Part shown: positions 1 through 6,505 of the stretch, in pieces
How the letters are laid out: each line of letters begins with the position of its first letter
Numbering within the stretch: the first letter of the stretch is position 1
Origin: Bacteroidales bacterium
GTDB taxonomy: Bacteria; Bacteroidota; Bacteroidia; Bacteroidales; WCHB1-69
DNA: 14,942 nt
Reading direction: 5' to 3'
Assembly (NCBI GenBank): GCA_028684405.1
Contig: JAQUGA010000041.1
Location: 1 to 14,942, forward strand
Notes under the pieces: model-generated
The model's database searches: none
What the model saw: the letters and a program-made list of their open reading frames with translations, nothing else
What the model was told of the DNA's origin: nothing
Translations under genes and position numbers: made by a program

Positions 1-179
1 AAAGAATCAAAGAGTTATATCCTTTGGTAAGCATACTCTATCTTGACTTTGATAGCGGAATGAGCGAAGCAAATATTTTGAATCGTTTGCATTTTTTGAG
101 TGATAATGCCACCGAAGAAGTTCAACACTCTTCAACTAAAAAAACAGAAAACATAATTGCGAATAACAAAGTTTTATAA
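1..179 (+). CDS. C-terminal fragment, probably of an acyl-CoA dehydratase activase-type protein (5' part outside window)
   Basis: An open frame runs in from the left edge (first full codon at position 3) and stops with TAA at 177-179, giving about 58 residues that start RIKELYPLVSILYLDFDSGM and end NNKVL. The segment LYLDFDSGMSEANILNRLHF resembles the extreme C-terminus of very large proteins that fuse a BadF/HgdC-type ATPase activase to 2-hydroxyacyl-CoA dehydratase-like domains; these commonly end in a motif like DYDxGxSExNQLNRIK. The ATPase and cysteine motifs that would confirm this lie outside the window, so the name rests on one short motif recalled from memory. The last 25 or so residues are polar and look like a disordered tail. 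The gene converges on the sugar transporter gene at 290-1534, and the 110-bp gap holds a hairpin and a tandem repeat. Reality of the gene is likely; the family is only moderately sure. Confidence 0.5.
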   Translation, partial: RIKELYPLVSILYLDFDSGMSEANILNRLHFLSDNATEEVQHSSTKKTENIIANNKVL

Positions 180-206
180 ATAGCTAAAAAAAAAGCATTA
201 TTACAA

Positions 207-251
207 GTCAGCCTGTGACTATTTTGACCCGTAAGATAGTCACAGGGTGAC
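207..251. repeat. Inverted repeat / stem-loop between convergent genes (possible terminator)
   Basis: Arms 207-222 (GTCAGCCTGTGACTAT) and 236-251 (ATAGTCACAGGGTGAC) pair over 16 positions with one mismatch, around a 13-nt loop. Read on the - strand, leaving the transporter gene, the hairpin is followed after about 12 nt by a run of nine T (A-run at 186-194). That spacing is longer than in a classic intrinsic terminator, so a termination role is plausible but unproven. The right arm overlaps the first unit of the 27-bp tandem repeat. Confidence 0.6.
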
Positions 252-287
252 TTATTCACCAGATAGTTACAGGGTGACTGTTTCACC
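234..287. repeat. Tandem repeat, two 27-bp units
   Basis: Units 234-260 and 261-287 are directly adjacent and identical at 24 of 27 positions; each begins AGATAGT and ends TTCACC. The array ends two bases before the transporter stop codon (290-292). The first half of the unit is also present in inverted orientation at 207-222. There is no spacer between units, so this is not a CRISPR array. Confidence 0.85.
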
Positions 288-289
288 AG

Positions 290-1534
290 CTATATTTTTC
301 GTCCTACTTTATACCCACTTAATGCAAAATAGAGGATGAACAAATAACTAGGAATATTGATTAGATATGCCAATTGTGGATTAAAAGCATCCGATAGCAT
401 TCCATAAATCAAGGGCATAACAGCACCACCAGCCACAGCCATAATTAAAAAAGAGGAGCCCAGTTTTGTATATTTTCCCAAACCTCCAATGGCAAGAGGC
501 CAAATGGCAGGCCACATAATAGCATTTGACAGACCCAATAGAGCGATAAAGCTAACCGATGTCCACGAAGTGGTAACAATAGCCATAGTGCTAAACAAAA
601 GGCCACTAATGGCACTTATCAAGAGTGCTTTGTTTTGCGAAATATATTTAGGAATGGTAGCGATGCCTATAAAATATCCAATGATCATCGCAGTCAAAGT
701 AACAGATGTGAAGAATTTTGCAGAATTAAACGGAATATTGTTCCATAATCCGTAACTGATGATGGTGTCTGCCGCCAAAACTTCTACACCCACATATAAA
801 AATAGAGCAATGACTCCCAAAAACAGATAAGGATAATTAAAAATACTATCATGGTCTTGTTTGTGTTCTTCATCCTCTTCCTCCTCGATATCGGGCAAAC
901 TTGAAAACTTAATCAAAATAGCCAGAATAAAAAGAGAGACAGCAATGAAAATATAGGGAATTACAACTCTCGCAGCCAATTCATCTAGGAATGGAACTTT
1001 AGCCGCTTCGGACAAAGTTTCCAGTGTGGCCTGAACCGCATCGCCATCTTTCATAATAAAATAGGATAAAAGCAATGGAGCTAAAACTCCTGCAATTTTG
1101 TTGCTCACACCCATAATACTAATCCTTTTTGCGGCACTTTCAATCGGCCCAACAATAGTAACATACGGATTTGCAGCGGTTTGCAAGAGTGCCAAACCGG
1201 TTCCCAAAACAAAAAGCCCTAATAAAAACATCCAATAAGTTCGTGTCAATGCTGCGGGAATAAAAATTACTGCACCCAAGGCCATAATCATCAAACCAAT
1301 CATCATTCCCTTCTTAAATCCACTTTTTTGTAAAACAAAAGAGGAGGGAATGGCCATTATAAAATAGGATATGTAAAAAGCAAAAACGACCAGATAGGAC
1401 TCAAAATGATTGAGTTCGCAAGCTATTTTTAAGTATGGAATTAAAACTCCATTCAGCCATGTAATAAATCCAAAGATAAAAAACAATGCACCAATAATAA
1501 GAATGGGCATCATGCTGTTTTTTTTATTTTTCAT
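290..1534 (-). CDS. FucP/GluP-type sugar:H+ symporter (MFS, FHS family)
   Basis: A 414-residue major facilitator protein with about 12 hydrophobic segments, the usual length for the fucose/galactose/glucose:H+ symporter (FHS) family in the inner membrane. Family marks include the first helix with GFITWLNGVLIPYLK (about residues 22-36), the motif QTAANPYVTIVGP (about 118-130), and the second-half segment NAIMWPAIWPLAIGGLGK (about 338-355). The loop between the two six-helix halves is strongly acidic (DIEEEEDEEHKQDHD, about 215-229). Sugar specificity cannot be read from the sequence; in this family it is often glucose, galactose, fucose or N-acetylglucosamine. The ATG at 1532-1534 has no Shine-Dalgarno sequence. 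The gene is divergent from the nucleotidyltransferase gene at 1916 and convergent with the fragment ending at 179. No adjacent sugar-degradation enzyme or regulator gives a substrate clue. Confidence 0.9.
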   Translation of the reverse strand: MKNKKNSMMPILIIGALFFIFGFITWLNGVLIPYLKIACELNHFESYLVVFAFYISYFIMAIPSSFVLQKSGFKKGMMIGLMIMALGAVIFIPAALTRTYWMFLLGLFVLGTGLALLQTAANPYVTIVGPIESAAKRISIMGVSNKIAGVLAPLLLSYFIMKDGDAVQATLETLSEAAKVPFLDELAARVVIPYIFIAVSLFILAILIKFSSLPDIEEEEDEEHKQDHDSIFNYPYLFLGVIALFLYVGVEVLAADTIISYGLWNNIPFNSAKFFTSVTLTAMIIGYFIGIATIPKYISQNKALLISAISGLLFSTMAIVTTSWTSVSFIALLGLSNAIMWPAIWPLAIGGLGKYTKLGSSFLIMAVAGGAVMPLIYGMLSDAFNPQLAYLINIPSYLFILYFALSGYKVGRKI

Positions 1535-1701
1535 ATTTCCGTGTTTTTGTATTTTAAAGCGTAAAAATAGTACTATTCATGTAAAAAACAGAAATTATTT
1601 GAATTTAATACTTATTATTGTCGGATGTAACAGAAAAAACATATATAACAGAAAGAATATCAAATAACTAAAAGGAATTTAAAAATTTGATTTCCTTTTC
1701 C

Positions 1702-1709
1702 TAATTTTG
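1702..1709 (+). promoter_or_regulatory. Candidate -7 promoter box TAATTTTG
   Basis: TAATTTTG matches the Bacteroidota sigma-70 -7 consensus TAnnTTTG exactly. The nearest upstream TTTG (1686-1689) is only 12 bp away, shorter than the usual gap of about 20 bp, so the -33 element is doubtful. Use of this box would give the nucleotidyltransferase mRNA a leader of about 200 nt. Short AT-rich motifs also arise by chance. Confidence 0.3.
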
Positions 1710-1880
1710 TCTCATTCCTAATGGATGAATTGCGAAATTCAGCATTATAAACATACCAGCTTCGTTTTCTATCCTTTAGAAAGAGGAAGAGAAAATAAAG
1801 CAGGATATTGATGAAAGCAAATTGCAAAAAAATAATAACTGCTTTTCTATCGAATATTTTTCTTTAAAACTTATTATTTG

Positions 1881-1888
1881 TAATTTCG
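1881..1888 (+). promoter_or_regulatory. Alternative candidate -7 box TAATTTCG for the nucleotidyltransferase gene
   Basis: TAATTTCG differs from TAnnTTTG at one base and lies 27 bp before the ATG at 1916, which suits a short leader. No clear TTTG/TTG -33 element sits at the usual distance upstream. It is listed because this position is more typical than the perfect box at 1702-1709. Confidence 0.3.
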
Positions 1889-1915
1889 TGAAACATATCA
1901 ATCATTTTCAAAATT

Positions 1916-2815
1916 ATGAAACCAAGTTTAGTAGTATTAGCAGCAGGTGTAGGAAGTCGTTACGGCGGATTAAAACAAATTGACAAACTAGGACCTACGG
2001 GCGAAACCATCATTGATTATTCAGTTTACGACGCTTATAAAGCCGGTTTTGGGAAAGTTGTTTTTGTGATTCGAAAAAGCATTGAAGCTGATTTTAAAGA
2101 AGCCATTGCCGATAAGTATTCTGGAAAAATAGAAGTTGATTATGTTCTTCAGGAAATTGATAAAACTCCGTACTCTTTTGACACATCACATCGTCAAAAA
2201 CCATGGGGAACAGGACATGCCGTGCTGATGGCGGCCGAAAAAGTGAACGAAAACTTTGCTGTTATTAATGGCGATGATTTTTATGGGGCAGATGCTTTTT
2301 TGAAAATGAAAGATTTTCTAGAAAAAAACAGTGGTAAAAAAGGCAAGTTTTCGATGGTGGGTTACTATCTTAAAAACACCTTATCGGAAAACGGTTTTGT
2401 ATCTCGCGGGCTTTGCCAAGTAGACGAAAATGGAATTCTAACAGACGTTACCGAACTTACTAAAATTCAAGAAGTGAATGGCGAAATTATCTTTGAAGAC
2501 AAAGATGGAAATTCCAAAAACCTAGAAAGAAATAGCTTGGTTTCGATGAACTTTTGGGGATTTACTCCCGACCTGTTTGCCAACTTAAAAGAACTTTTCA
2601 TTGAGTTTTTGAAAGAAAATGCTCAAAGTGAAAAAGCTGAATTCTATATTCCTTTTGCTGTAAACGACCTGATTAAAGCCAACAAAGCAAGTGCTAAAGT
2701 ACTTAGCACAACAGCATCATGGTTTGGGGTAACGTACCGCGAAGACAGAGAAATGGTCGTCAACAACTTAAAAGAACTTCATGATAACAAGGTTTATCCA
2801 AGTCCGCTTTGGTAA
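1916..2815 (+). CDS. NTP-transferase-fold nucleotidyltransferase (sugar-phosphate type)
   Basis: A 299-residue cytoplasmic protein of the NTP_transferase fold, which transfers a nucleotidyl group from an NTP to a phosphorylated sugar or similar acceptor. The N-terminal signature LAAGVGSRYGGLKQ (residues 8-21) is the GxGxRxGxxKQ nucleotide-binding loop. PWGTGHAVL (95-103) is the second nucleotide-contacting motif, and INGDDFYG (116-123) carries the metal-binding aspartates. The length fits single-domain enzymes without a C-terminal hexapeptide-repeat domain. The acceptor cannot be told from the sequence, and no sugar kinase or phosphotransferase partner adjoins it. The ATG at 1916 follows AAAATT with no Shine-Dalgarno sequence and places the GxGxR loop correctly near the N-terminus. 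The gene stands alone: divergent from the transporter and convergent with recG, with a large palindrome starting 13 bp after its stop. Confidence 0.85.
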   Translation: MKPSLVVLAAGVGSRYGGLKQIDKLGPTGETIIDYSVYDAYKAGFGKVVFVIRKSIEADFKEAIADKYSGKIEVDYVLQEIDKTPYSFDTSHRQKPWGTGHAVLMAAEKVNENFAVINGDDFYGADAFLKMKDFLEKNSGKKGKFSMVGYYLKNTLSENGFVSRGLCQVDENGILTDVTELTKIQEVNGEIIFEDKDGNSKNLERNSLVSMNFWGFTPDLFANLKELFIEFLKENAQSEKAEFYIPFAVNDLIKANKASAKVLSTTASWFGVTYREDREMVVNNLKELHDNKVYPSPLW

Positions 2816-2828
2816 ACTTTTCTAAATA

Positions 2829-2951
2829 GTGATTGCAAGAAAACGCCAACTTCATCGTTGTTCTCACAACGAAATTTGGTTATTTACGCCAGTAAACGCC
2901 CAAAATTCGTTGTATCAAAAGCCTCGAATTTGACGTTTTCTTATCAATCAC
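2829..2951. repeat. 123-bp imperfect palindromic element (REP/MITE-like)
   Basis: Nearly the whole stretch is an imperfect inverted repeat centred on about 2889.5, where TTTAC (2883-2887) faces GTAAA (2892-2896). The outer arms 2829-2853 and 2926-2951 both carry GTGATTG and AAGAAAACG with one small indel and two substitutions. The inner arms 2866-2887 and 2892-2913 match at 18 of 22 positions. Between them, 12-nt segments (2854-2865 and 2914-2925) do not pair across the element. On the left that segment takes part in a separate 7-bp hairpin, TCGTTGT (2855-2861) with ACAACGA (2866-2872). The element lies between the convergent nucleotidyltransferase and recG genes and would form a long hairpin in RNA from either side. 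No transposase is present. A REP or MITE-like nature is inferred from structure and position; copy number elsewhere is unknown. Confidence 0.75.
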
Positions 2952-3320
2952 TGAGTTTTTTAAAAATCACTAAACTTTATGATTTGTTGCTCGAATCTTT
3001 TTCTCATATTCTTGAATCTTTTGCGTTTTTTGAACTATTATTCAGCTCTAAATCTCATTAACAGGCTAAATTTAAGTATTTTATATAATATGAGCAAAAA
3101 ATTACACACAAAAGATTCAATAAAGTTTTCAACACTACATTGCTGATATTCAGAATGTTGAGGGTTTTCTTAGAGATACTAAATAGGGTCCGTATAGAAC
3201 GTCTGATTACTTCGTTGTTTTTTGCAACAACCTACTACATATCGAAACGCTGCATGTTGGTATTTTCTCGACTCCTAGACAGACTCTAATTAGGACTAGT
3301 TTATATTTCATGAACAGAAA
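2952..3320. other. Convergent intergenic stretch without a recognisable gene
   Basis: This is the remainder of the gap between the nucleotidyltransferase and recG stops. No frame has plausible protein composition or a start signal. A small hairpin, GTTGTT (3214-3219) with AACAAC (3226-3231), lies in the middle, and a 7-bp inverted repeat (3296-3302 with 3318-3324) overlaps the recG stop codon. Neither is followed by a T-tract, so no clear recG terminator is seen. Confidence 0.4.
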
Positions 3321-5429
3321 CTAGCTTATAAAAACCCAATTGGTTTTATATTTCGTTTGCAACAAGAATTTTTTTATGGGCGTATTTTCCGGTTTTTCAA
3401 TTTCCGGATCAACTTTCAACACGGATTCTGCTGTTTGACGTGCTTTCAATAAAATTGCATCATCCTTACTTAAATCTGCTAATTTAAAATCCAGCAATCC
3501 ACTTTGTCGAGTTCCATCAATATCACCAGGCCCTCGAATTTTTAAATCTAAATTGGCAATTTCAAATCCATCATTGGTATGCAACATGGCAGAAATTCTG
3601 TCTTTTCCATCTTGTGTGAGATCATATCCGGTAACCAAAATACAATAGGATTGCTCGGCACCTCTTCCCACTCTGCCTCTTAGCTGATGAAGTTGCAAGA
3701 GTCCAAACCGCTGTGCGTCTTCAATTATCATAACTGAGGCATTTGGAACATCCACTCCCACTTCAATCACCGTCGTAGAAATCAGAATATTGGTTTCGCC
3801 TTTTTTAAAACGATCCATTTCATATTGCTTCTCTTCTGGCTTCATTTTTCCATGCACGACACTAATCGCAAAATCGGGTAAAGGGAAATCATGAGACAGC
3901 GCCTCCAGTCCATCATTGACATGCTTTAAATCAAGAGTTTCAGACTCTTCAATTAATGGAAAAACGACATAAACCTGACGTCCTTTGGCAATTTCTTCTC
4001 GCATTATCCCTTGAATCCGAAGACGATTTTTATCGTAAAAATGCATCGTTTTAATTGGTTTTCTGTTTTTTGGCAACTCATCAATTATCGAAACATTCAA
4101 ATCGCCAAACAAGGTCATCGCCAAAGTTCTGGGAATTGGCGTAGCGGTCATTACCAAGACGTGTGGCATAGGATTGTTCTTTCCCCAAAGTTTTGCTCTC
4201 TGTGCGACTCCAAATCGGTGTTGCTCGTCTATTATAGTTAGACCTAGGTTTTTAAAAACAACACTATCTTCGATCAAAGCATGCGTTCCAATAATTATGG
4301 AAGTAGTTCCATTGGCAAGATTTTCTAAAATTTTCCTTCGGGCGGCAACTTTAGTAGAGCCAGTAAGCAGTTCAACATCTACATCCATGTCTCCCAATAA
4401 ATTTTTTATGGTGGCATATTGTTGTTGCGATAAAACTTCTGTAGGCGTCATGATGCACGATTGATAATTGTTGTCGCAGGCAATCAACATGGTCATCAAT
4501 GCAACTACGGTCTTTCCGCTTCCAACGTCGCCTTGCAAAAGACGATTCATCTGTGCGGGTCCTTTTAAATCAGCACGAATCTCTTTAATTACCTTTTTTT
4601 GAGCTTGGGTCAACTCAAAAGGCAGTTTTTCATGATAAAAAGTATTAAAAAACTCACCCACCAAAGGAAACTCGTGACCTCGGATTCTCGTCAATCGAAG
4701 CTGTTTTGTTCGATATAAATTCAATTGATTAAAAAAGAGTTCTTCAAATTTAATTCGATGAATGGCCCTTGCCAATGTTTGCTTATCTGTGGGATAATGA
4801 ATATTAAACAAAGCCTCTTCCCTAGACAATAAATTATTTTGTTGAACAATTTCAGGACTTAAATTTTCGGGGATAGTACCTTTTATTTGCAGCAACATCG
4901 CATGTGCCATTTTAGAAATAGCCCTGGAATCAACTCCTCTTTTTTTTAGTTTTTCGCTGGTATTATACAGCGGTTGAAAAGGGATAAAATTTACTTTTGT
5001 ATCGCTTGAAAAAACATCTAATTCAGGATGAGTAATATTGTATTTACGATTAAAAATAGTCGGTTTACCAAAGAGTAAATATGTTGTATTGGGACGAATA
5101 GAATCAACAATCCACTTTATGCTATTAAACCAAACCAGTTCAATGCTGCCCGTTTCATCTTCAAATTTAGCAACCAATCTTTTGGTTCTTTTCTCTCCAA
5201 TAATCTGAATCGAACGAATTTGTCCTTTGAGCTGGATATAGGATAAGTCGTCACTGATTTCGGATATGGTATGGATTTTAGATTTGTCAACATAGCGATA
5301 TGGGAAGTAGTTTAGTAAATCCTCATAGGTAAAAATACCGAGTTCTTTTTTAAGGACTTCAGATTTAGCAGGACCTACGCCCTTTAGATACACAATCGGT
5401 GTTTTCAACAAATCTAACATATTCAGCAA
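3321..5429 (-). CDS. recG: ATP-dependent DNA helicase RecG
   Basis: A 702-residue protein, close to the usual RecG length. RecG is a monomeric superfamily 2 DNA translocase that remodels stalled replication forks and branch-migrates Holliday junctions. The N-terminal wedge/OB-fold region (about residues 60-160) grips branched DNA. Helicase motifs follow in order: Walker A GDVGSGKT (300-307), MTPTEVL (327-333), the RecG-type DExH box DEQHRFGV (401-408), TATPIPRT (428-435), motif V within STTVIEVGVDVPNAS (551-565), and QLRGRVGRG (582-590). The C-terminal region carries the accessory elements seen in RecG. Two ATGs compete: 5429 and, three codons inside, 5420 (MLDLLKTP). The second agrees better with family N-termini and leaves room for a short leader after the -7 box at 5438-5445. 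The gene follows gldN but is separated from it by an intrinsic terminator, so it is probably its own unit. Confidence 0.97.
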   Translation of the reverse strand: MLNMLDLLKTPIVYLKGVGPAKSEVLKKELGIFTYEDLLNYFPYRYVDKSKIHTISEISDDLSYIQLKGQIRSIQIIGEKRTKRLVAKFEDETGSIELVWFNSIKWIVDSIRPNTTYLLFGKPTIFNRKYNITHPELDVFSSDTKVNFIPFQPLYNTSEKLKKRGVDSRAISKMAHAMLLQIKGTIPENLSPEIVQQNNLLSREEALFNIHYPTDKQTLARAIHRIKFEELFFNQLNLYRTKQLRLTRIRGHEFPLVGEFFNTFYHEKLPFELTQAQKKVIKEIRADLKGPAQMNRLLQGDVGSGKTVVALMTMLIACDNNYQSCIMTPTEVLSQQQYATIKNLLGDMDVDVELLTGSTKVAARRKILENLANGTTSIIIGTHALIEDSVVFKNLGLTIIDEQHRFGVAQRAKLWGKNNPMPHVLVMTATPIPRTLAMTLFGDLNVSIIDELPKNRKPIKTMHFYDKNRLRIQGIMREEIAKGRQVYVVFPLIEESETLDLKHVNDGLEALSHDFPLPDFAISVVHGKMKPEEKQYEMDRFKKGETNILISTTVIEVGVDVPNASVMIIEDAQRFGLLQLHQLRGRVGRGAEQSYCILVTGYDLTQDGKDRISAMLHTNDGFEIANLDLKIRGPGDIDGTRQSGLLDFKLADLSKDDAILLKARQTAESVLKVDPEIEKPENTPIKKFLLQTKYKTNWVFIS

Positions 5430-5437
5430 TTAATCTA

Positions 5438-5445
5438 CAAAAATA
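5438..5445 (-). promoter_or_regulatory. Candidate recG -7 box TATTTTTG
   Basis: On the - strand this reads TATTTTTG, an exact match to TAnnTTTG, and it lies within the T-rich tail of the terminator after gldN. A start site a few bases downstream would fall at or next to the ATG at 5429, giving a nearly leaderless mRNA, or a leader of about 10 nt if ATG 5420 is used. No TTTG/TTG -33 element is obvious because that space is taken by the terminator stem. Confidence 0.4.
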
Positions 5446-5472
5446 AAAAACTCCTCGAAATGAGGAGTTTTT
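5446..5472 (-). terminator. Intrinsic terminator after gldN
   Basis: AAAAACTCCTC (5446-5456) and GAGGAGTTTTT (5462-5472) form a perfect 11-bp stem around the 5-nt loop GAAAT. Read on the - strand, the stem is followed by a T-rich stretch (TTTTTTATTTTT). It sits 24 bp past the gldN stop and marks the end of the gld transcription unit. Because the outer pairs are A/T it could also work in the opposite direction, although no + strand gene reads into it. Confidence 0.9.
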
Positions 5473-5496
5473 AAAAGGTTATTATGAAAACATTTT

Positions 5497-6486
5497 TTAG
5501 AAATCCCACAAATCGTGTTCAAATTTACGGATTTCGTTTGTAATACGATCCGATTCTAAAACCTGATCAAGTCCATTTAACAAGAATTGGTTTATCTCTC
5601 TATTGTTATAGAGATTTTCTTCACGCATAATAAAACTTGAGAACATTCTTTTCCAGAAGAAATCTTCGTATGAACGTCTTTCTGCTGTATTAAATGCATT
5701 AAAAGCATCATTGGTAGCAAGTACAGGTCTTATTTCGGGGAAATGCAACCAACCAGCCCCCATGAATAATTTATCTATGAGTTCATCCTCAAATTCATCC
5801 TCGTCGCTTCTAAACTTTTCTGCCAAGGCAGCAGTTGGGTCTTCCACATAAAACAAGGGTTCAATAGCGATGATTCTCACATCTAAAACAGAACGTTGTT
5901 TGTCAAAGAACCACATTTCCTTAATATCCAGAGCTAAAAAATCACTCTTTTTGTACGGATCCACGAATTCAATTTCGCCGATAACAAAACCTTCGTCATC
6001 AAATTGAGGCATTTTCTTTTTAGTTCCTAGCTTCCCTTTAAATTCCGAGAAAAACTGAGGAATATTACACCATTGATCCGTGTAAATCATGATTGGATTT
6101 GGATTGCTTTCGGAAGAGTCTAGAGCACTGTATATTACATCCCAAAAGCTCAACCAATTTCCTTGTGAGCTCCCAGAAGTAAGGTCGCCAAGATTAGGGA
6201 AATGCAATGGATGATTTATTTTTTCTCTCAAATCTATCCTTCTCCAAATCGTTTTCGCCCACATAACATCTGCTTCACGAAGATGAACATAACTTACAGG
6301 TGCTCTATTGTACACATGCGTTTTGTCATAAATACCATCGATTTTTTGACGAATTGGCTCTCTTTGAACCCTTTCACCTGTTGTAACTTGATTATTGTTT
6401 ACGTCCGCATTGTTCTCATCGAAATTTTGTGCCGATGCAATATTTCCAAAAACGAACATCATTAACAATACTAAAATAATTTTCAT
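5497..6486 (-). CDS. gldN: T9SS ring protein GldN/PorN
   Basis: A 329-residue exported protein. GldN (PorN) is a periplasmic component that binds the lipoprotein GldK (PorK) to form the large ring beneath the outer membrane, and it is contacted by the GldM tip. Residues 1-19 are a signal peptide with a type I cleavage pattern ending ASA before Gln20. The conserved family block EADVMWAKTIWRRIDLREKI (71-90) follows, then NHPLHFP. Length is typical. The ATG at 6484-6486 is preceded by a strong Shine-Dalgarno sequence, AGGAGG (6492-6497 on the - strand), five bases upstream, which is uncommon in this phylum. Only 19 bp separate it from the gldM stop, so the two are co-transcribed. No second, GldO-like copy follows. 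The terminator at 5446-5472 closes the unit. Confidence 0.96.
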   Translation of the reverse strand: MKIILVLLMMFVFGNIASAQNFDENNADVNNNQVTTGERVQREPIRQKIDGIYDKTHVYNRAPVSYVHLREADVMWAKTIWRRIDLREKINHPLHFPNLGDLTSGSSQGNWLSFWDVIYSALDSSESNPNPIMIYTDQWCNIPQFFSEFKGKLGTKKKMPQFDDEGFVIGEIEFVDPYKKSDFLALDIKEMWFFDKQRSVLDVRIIAIEPLFYVEDPTAALAEKFRSDEDEFEDELIDKLFMGAGWLHFPEIRPVLATNDAFNAFNTAERRSYEDFFWKRMFSSFIMREENLYNNREINQFLLNGLDQVLESDRITNEIRKFEHDLWDF

Positions 6487-6491
6487 AATAA

Positions 6492-6497
6492 CCTCCT
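6492..6497 (-). promoter_or_regulatory. Strong ribosome binding site of gldN
   Basis: AGGAGG on the - strand, five bases before the gldN ATG and inside the 19-bp gldM-gldN gap. It decides the gldN start. It is notable because gldL, gldM, porP and recG show no such sequence. Confidence 0.8.
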
Positions 6498-6505
6498 TTT
6501 ATAAT

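Larger units (their letters stand above)
1535..1915. other. Divergent intergenic region (381 bp)
   Basis: An AT-rich gap between the divergent transporter and nucleotidyltransferase genes, with no credible coding frame. It holds an 8-bp stem-loop (AAAAGGAA at 1670-1677 pairing with TTCCTTTT at 1692-1699) just upstream of a perfect TAnnTTTG box at 1702-1709. A second, imperfect box lies near the nucleotidyltransferase start. On the - strand a near-match (TATTTTTA, within 1567-1574) could serve the transporter. No known riboswitch was recognised. Confidence 0.5.

Noticed and set aside
234..287. Two direct repeats suggesting a CRISPR remnant
   Set aside because: The 27-bp units are immediately adjacent with no spacer, there are only two, and no cas gene is present. 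This is a simple tandem duplication.
2858..3061. Small + strand open frame of 67 codons
   Set aside because: It starts inside the 123-bp palindrome, has no start signal, and its composition (rich in Ser, Phe and Leu) is what AT-rich non-coding DNA gives.
3091..3147. 18-codon frame beginning MSKKLHTKDS
   Set aside because: Too short, with no ribosome binding site, no promoter box and no recognisable peptide class.
3203..3231. Possible decayed second copy of the 123-bp element (ACTTCGTTGTT with a short hairpin)
   Set aside because: Similarity to the element's middle part is limited to about ten bases with gaps, which is not distinguishable from chance.
3296..3324. Inverted repeat at the recG stop as a terminator
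   Set aside because: The stem is only 7 bp, overlaps the stop codon, and has no T-tract on the - strand.
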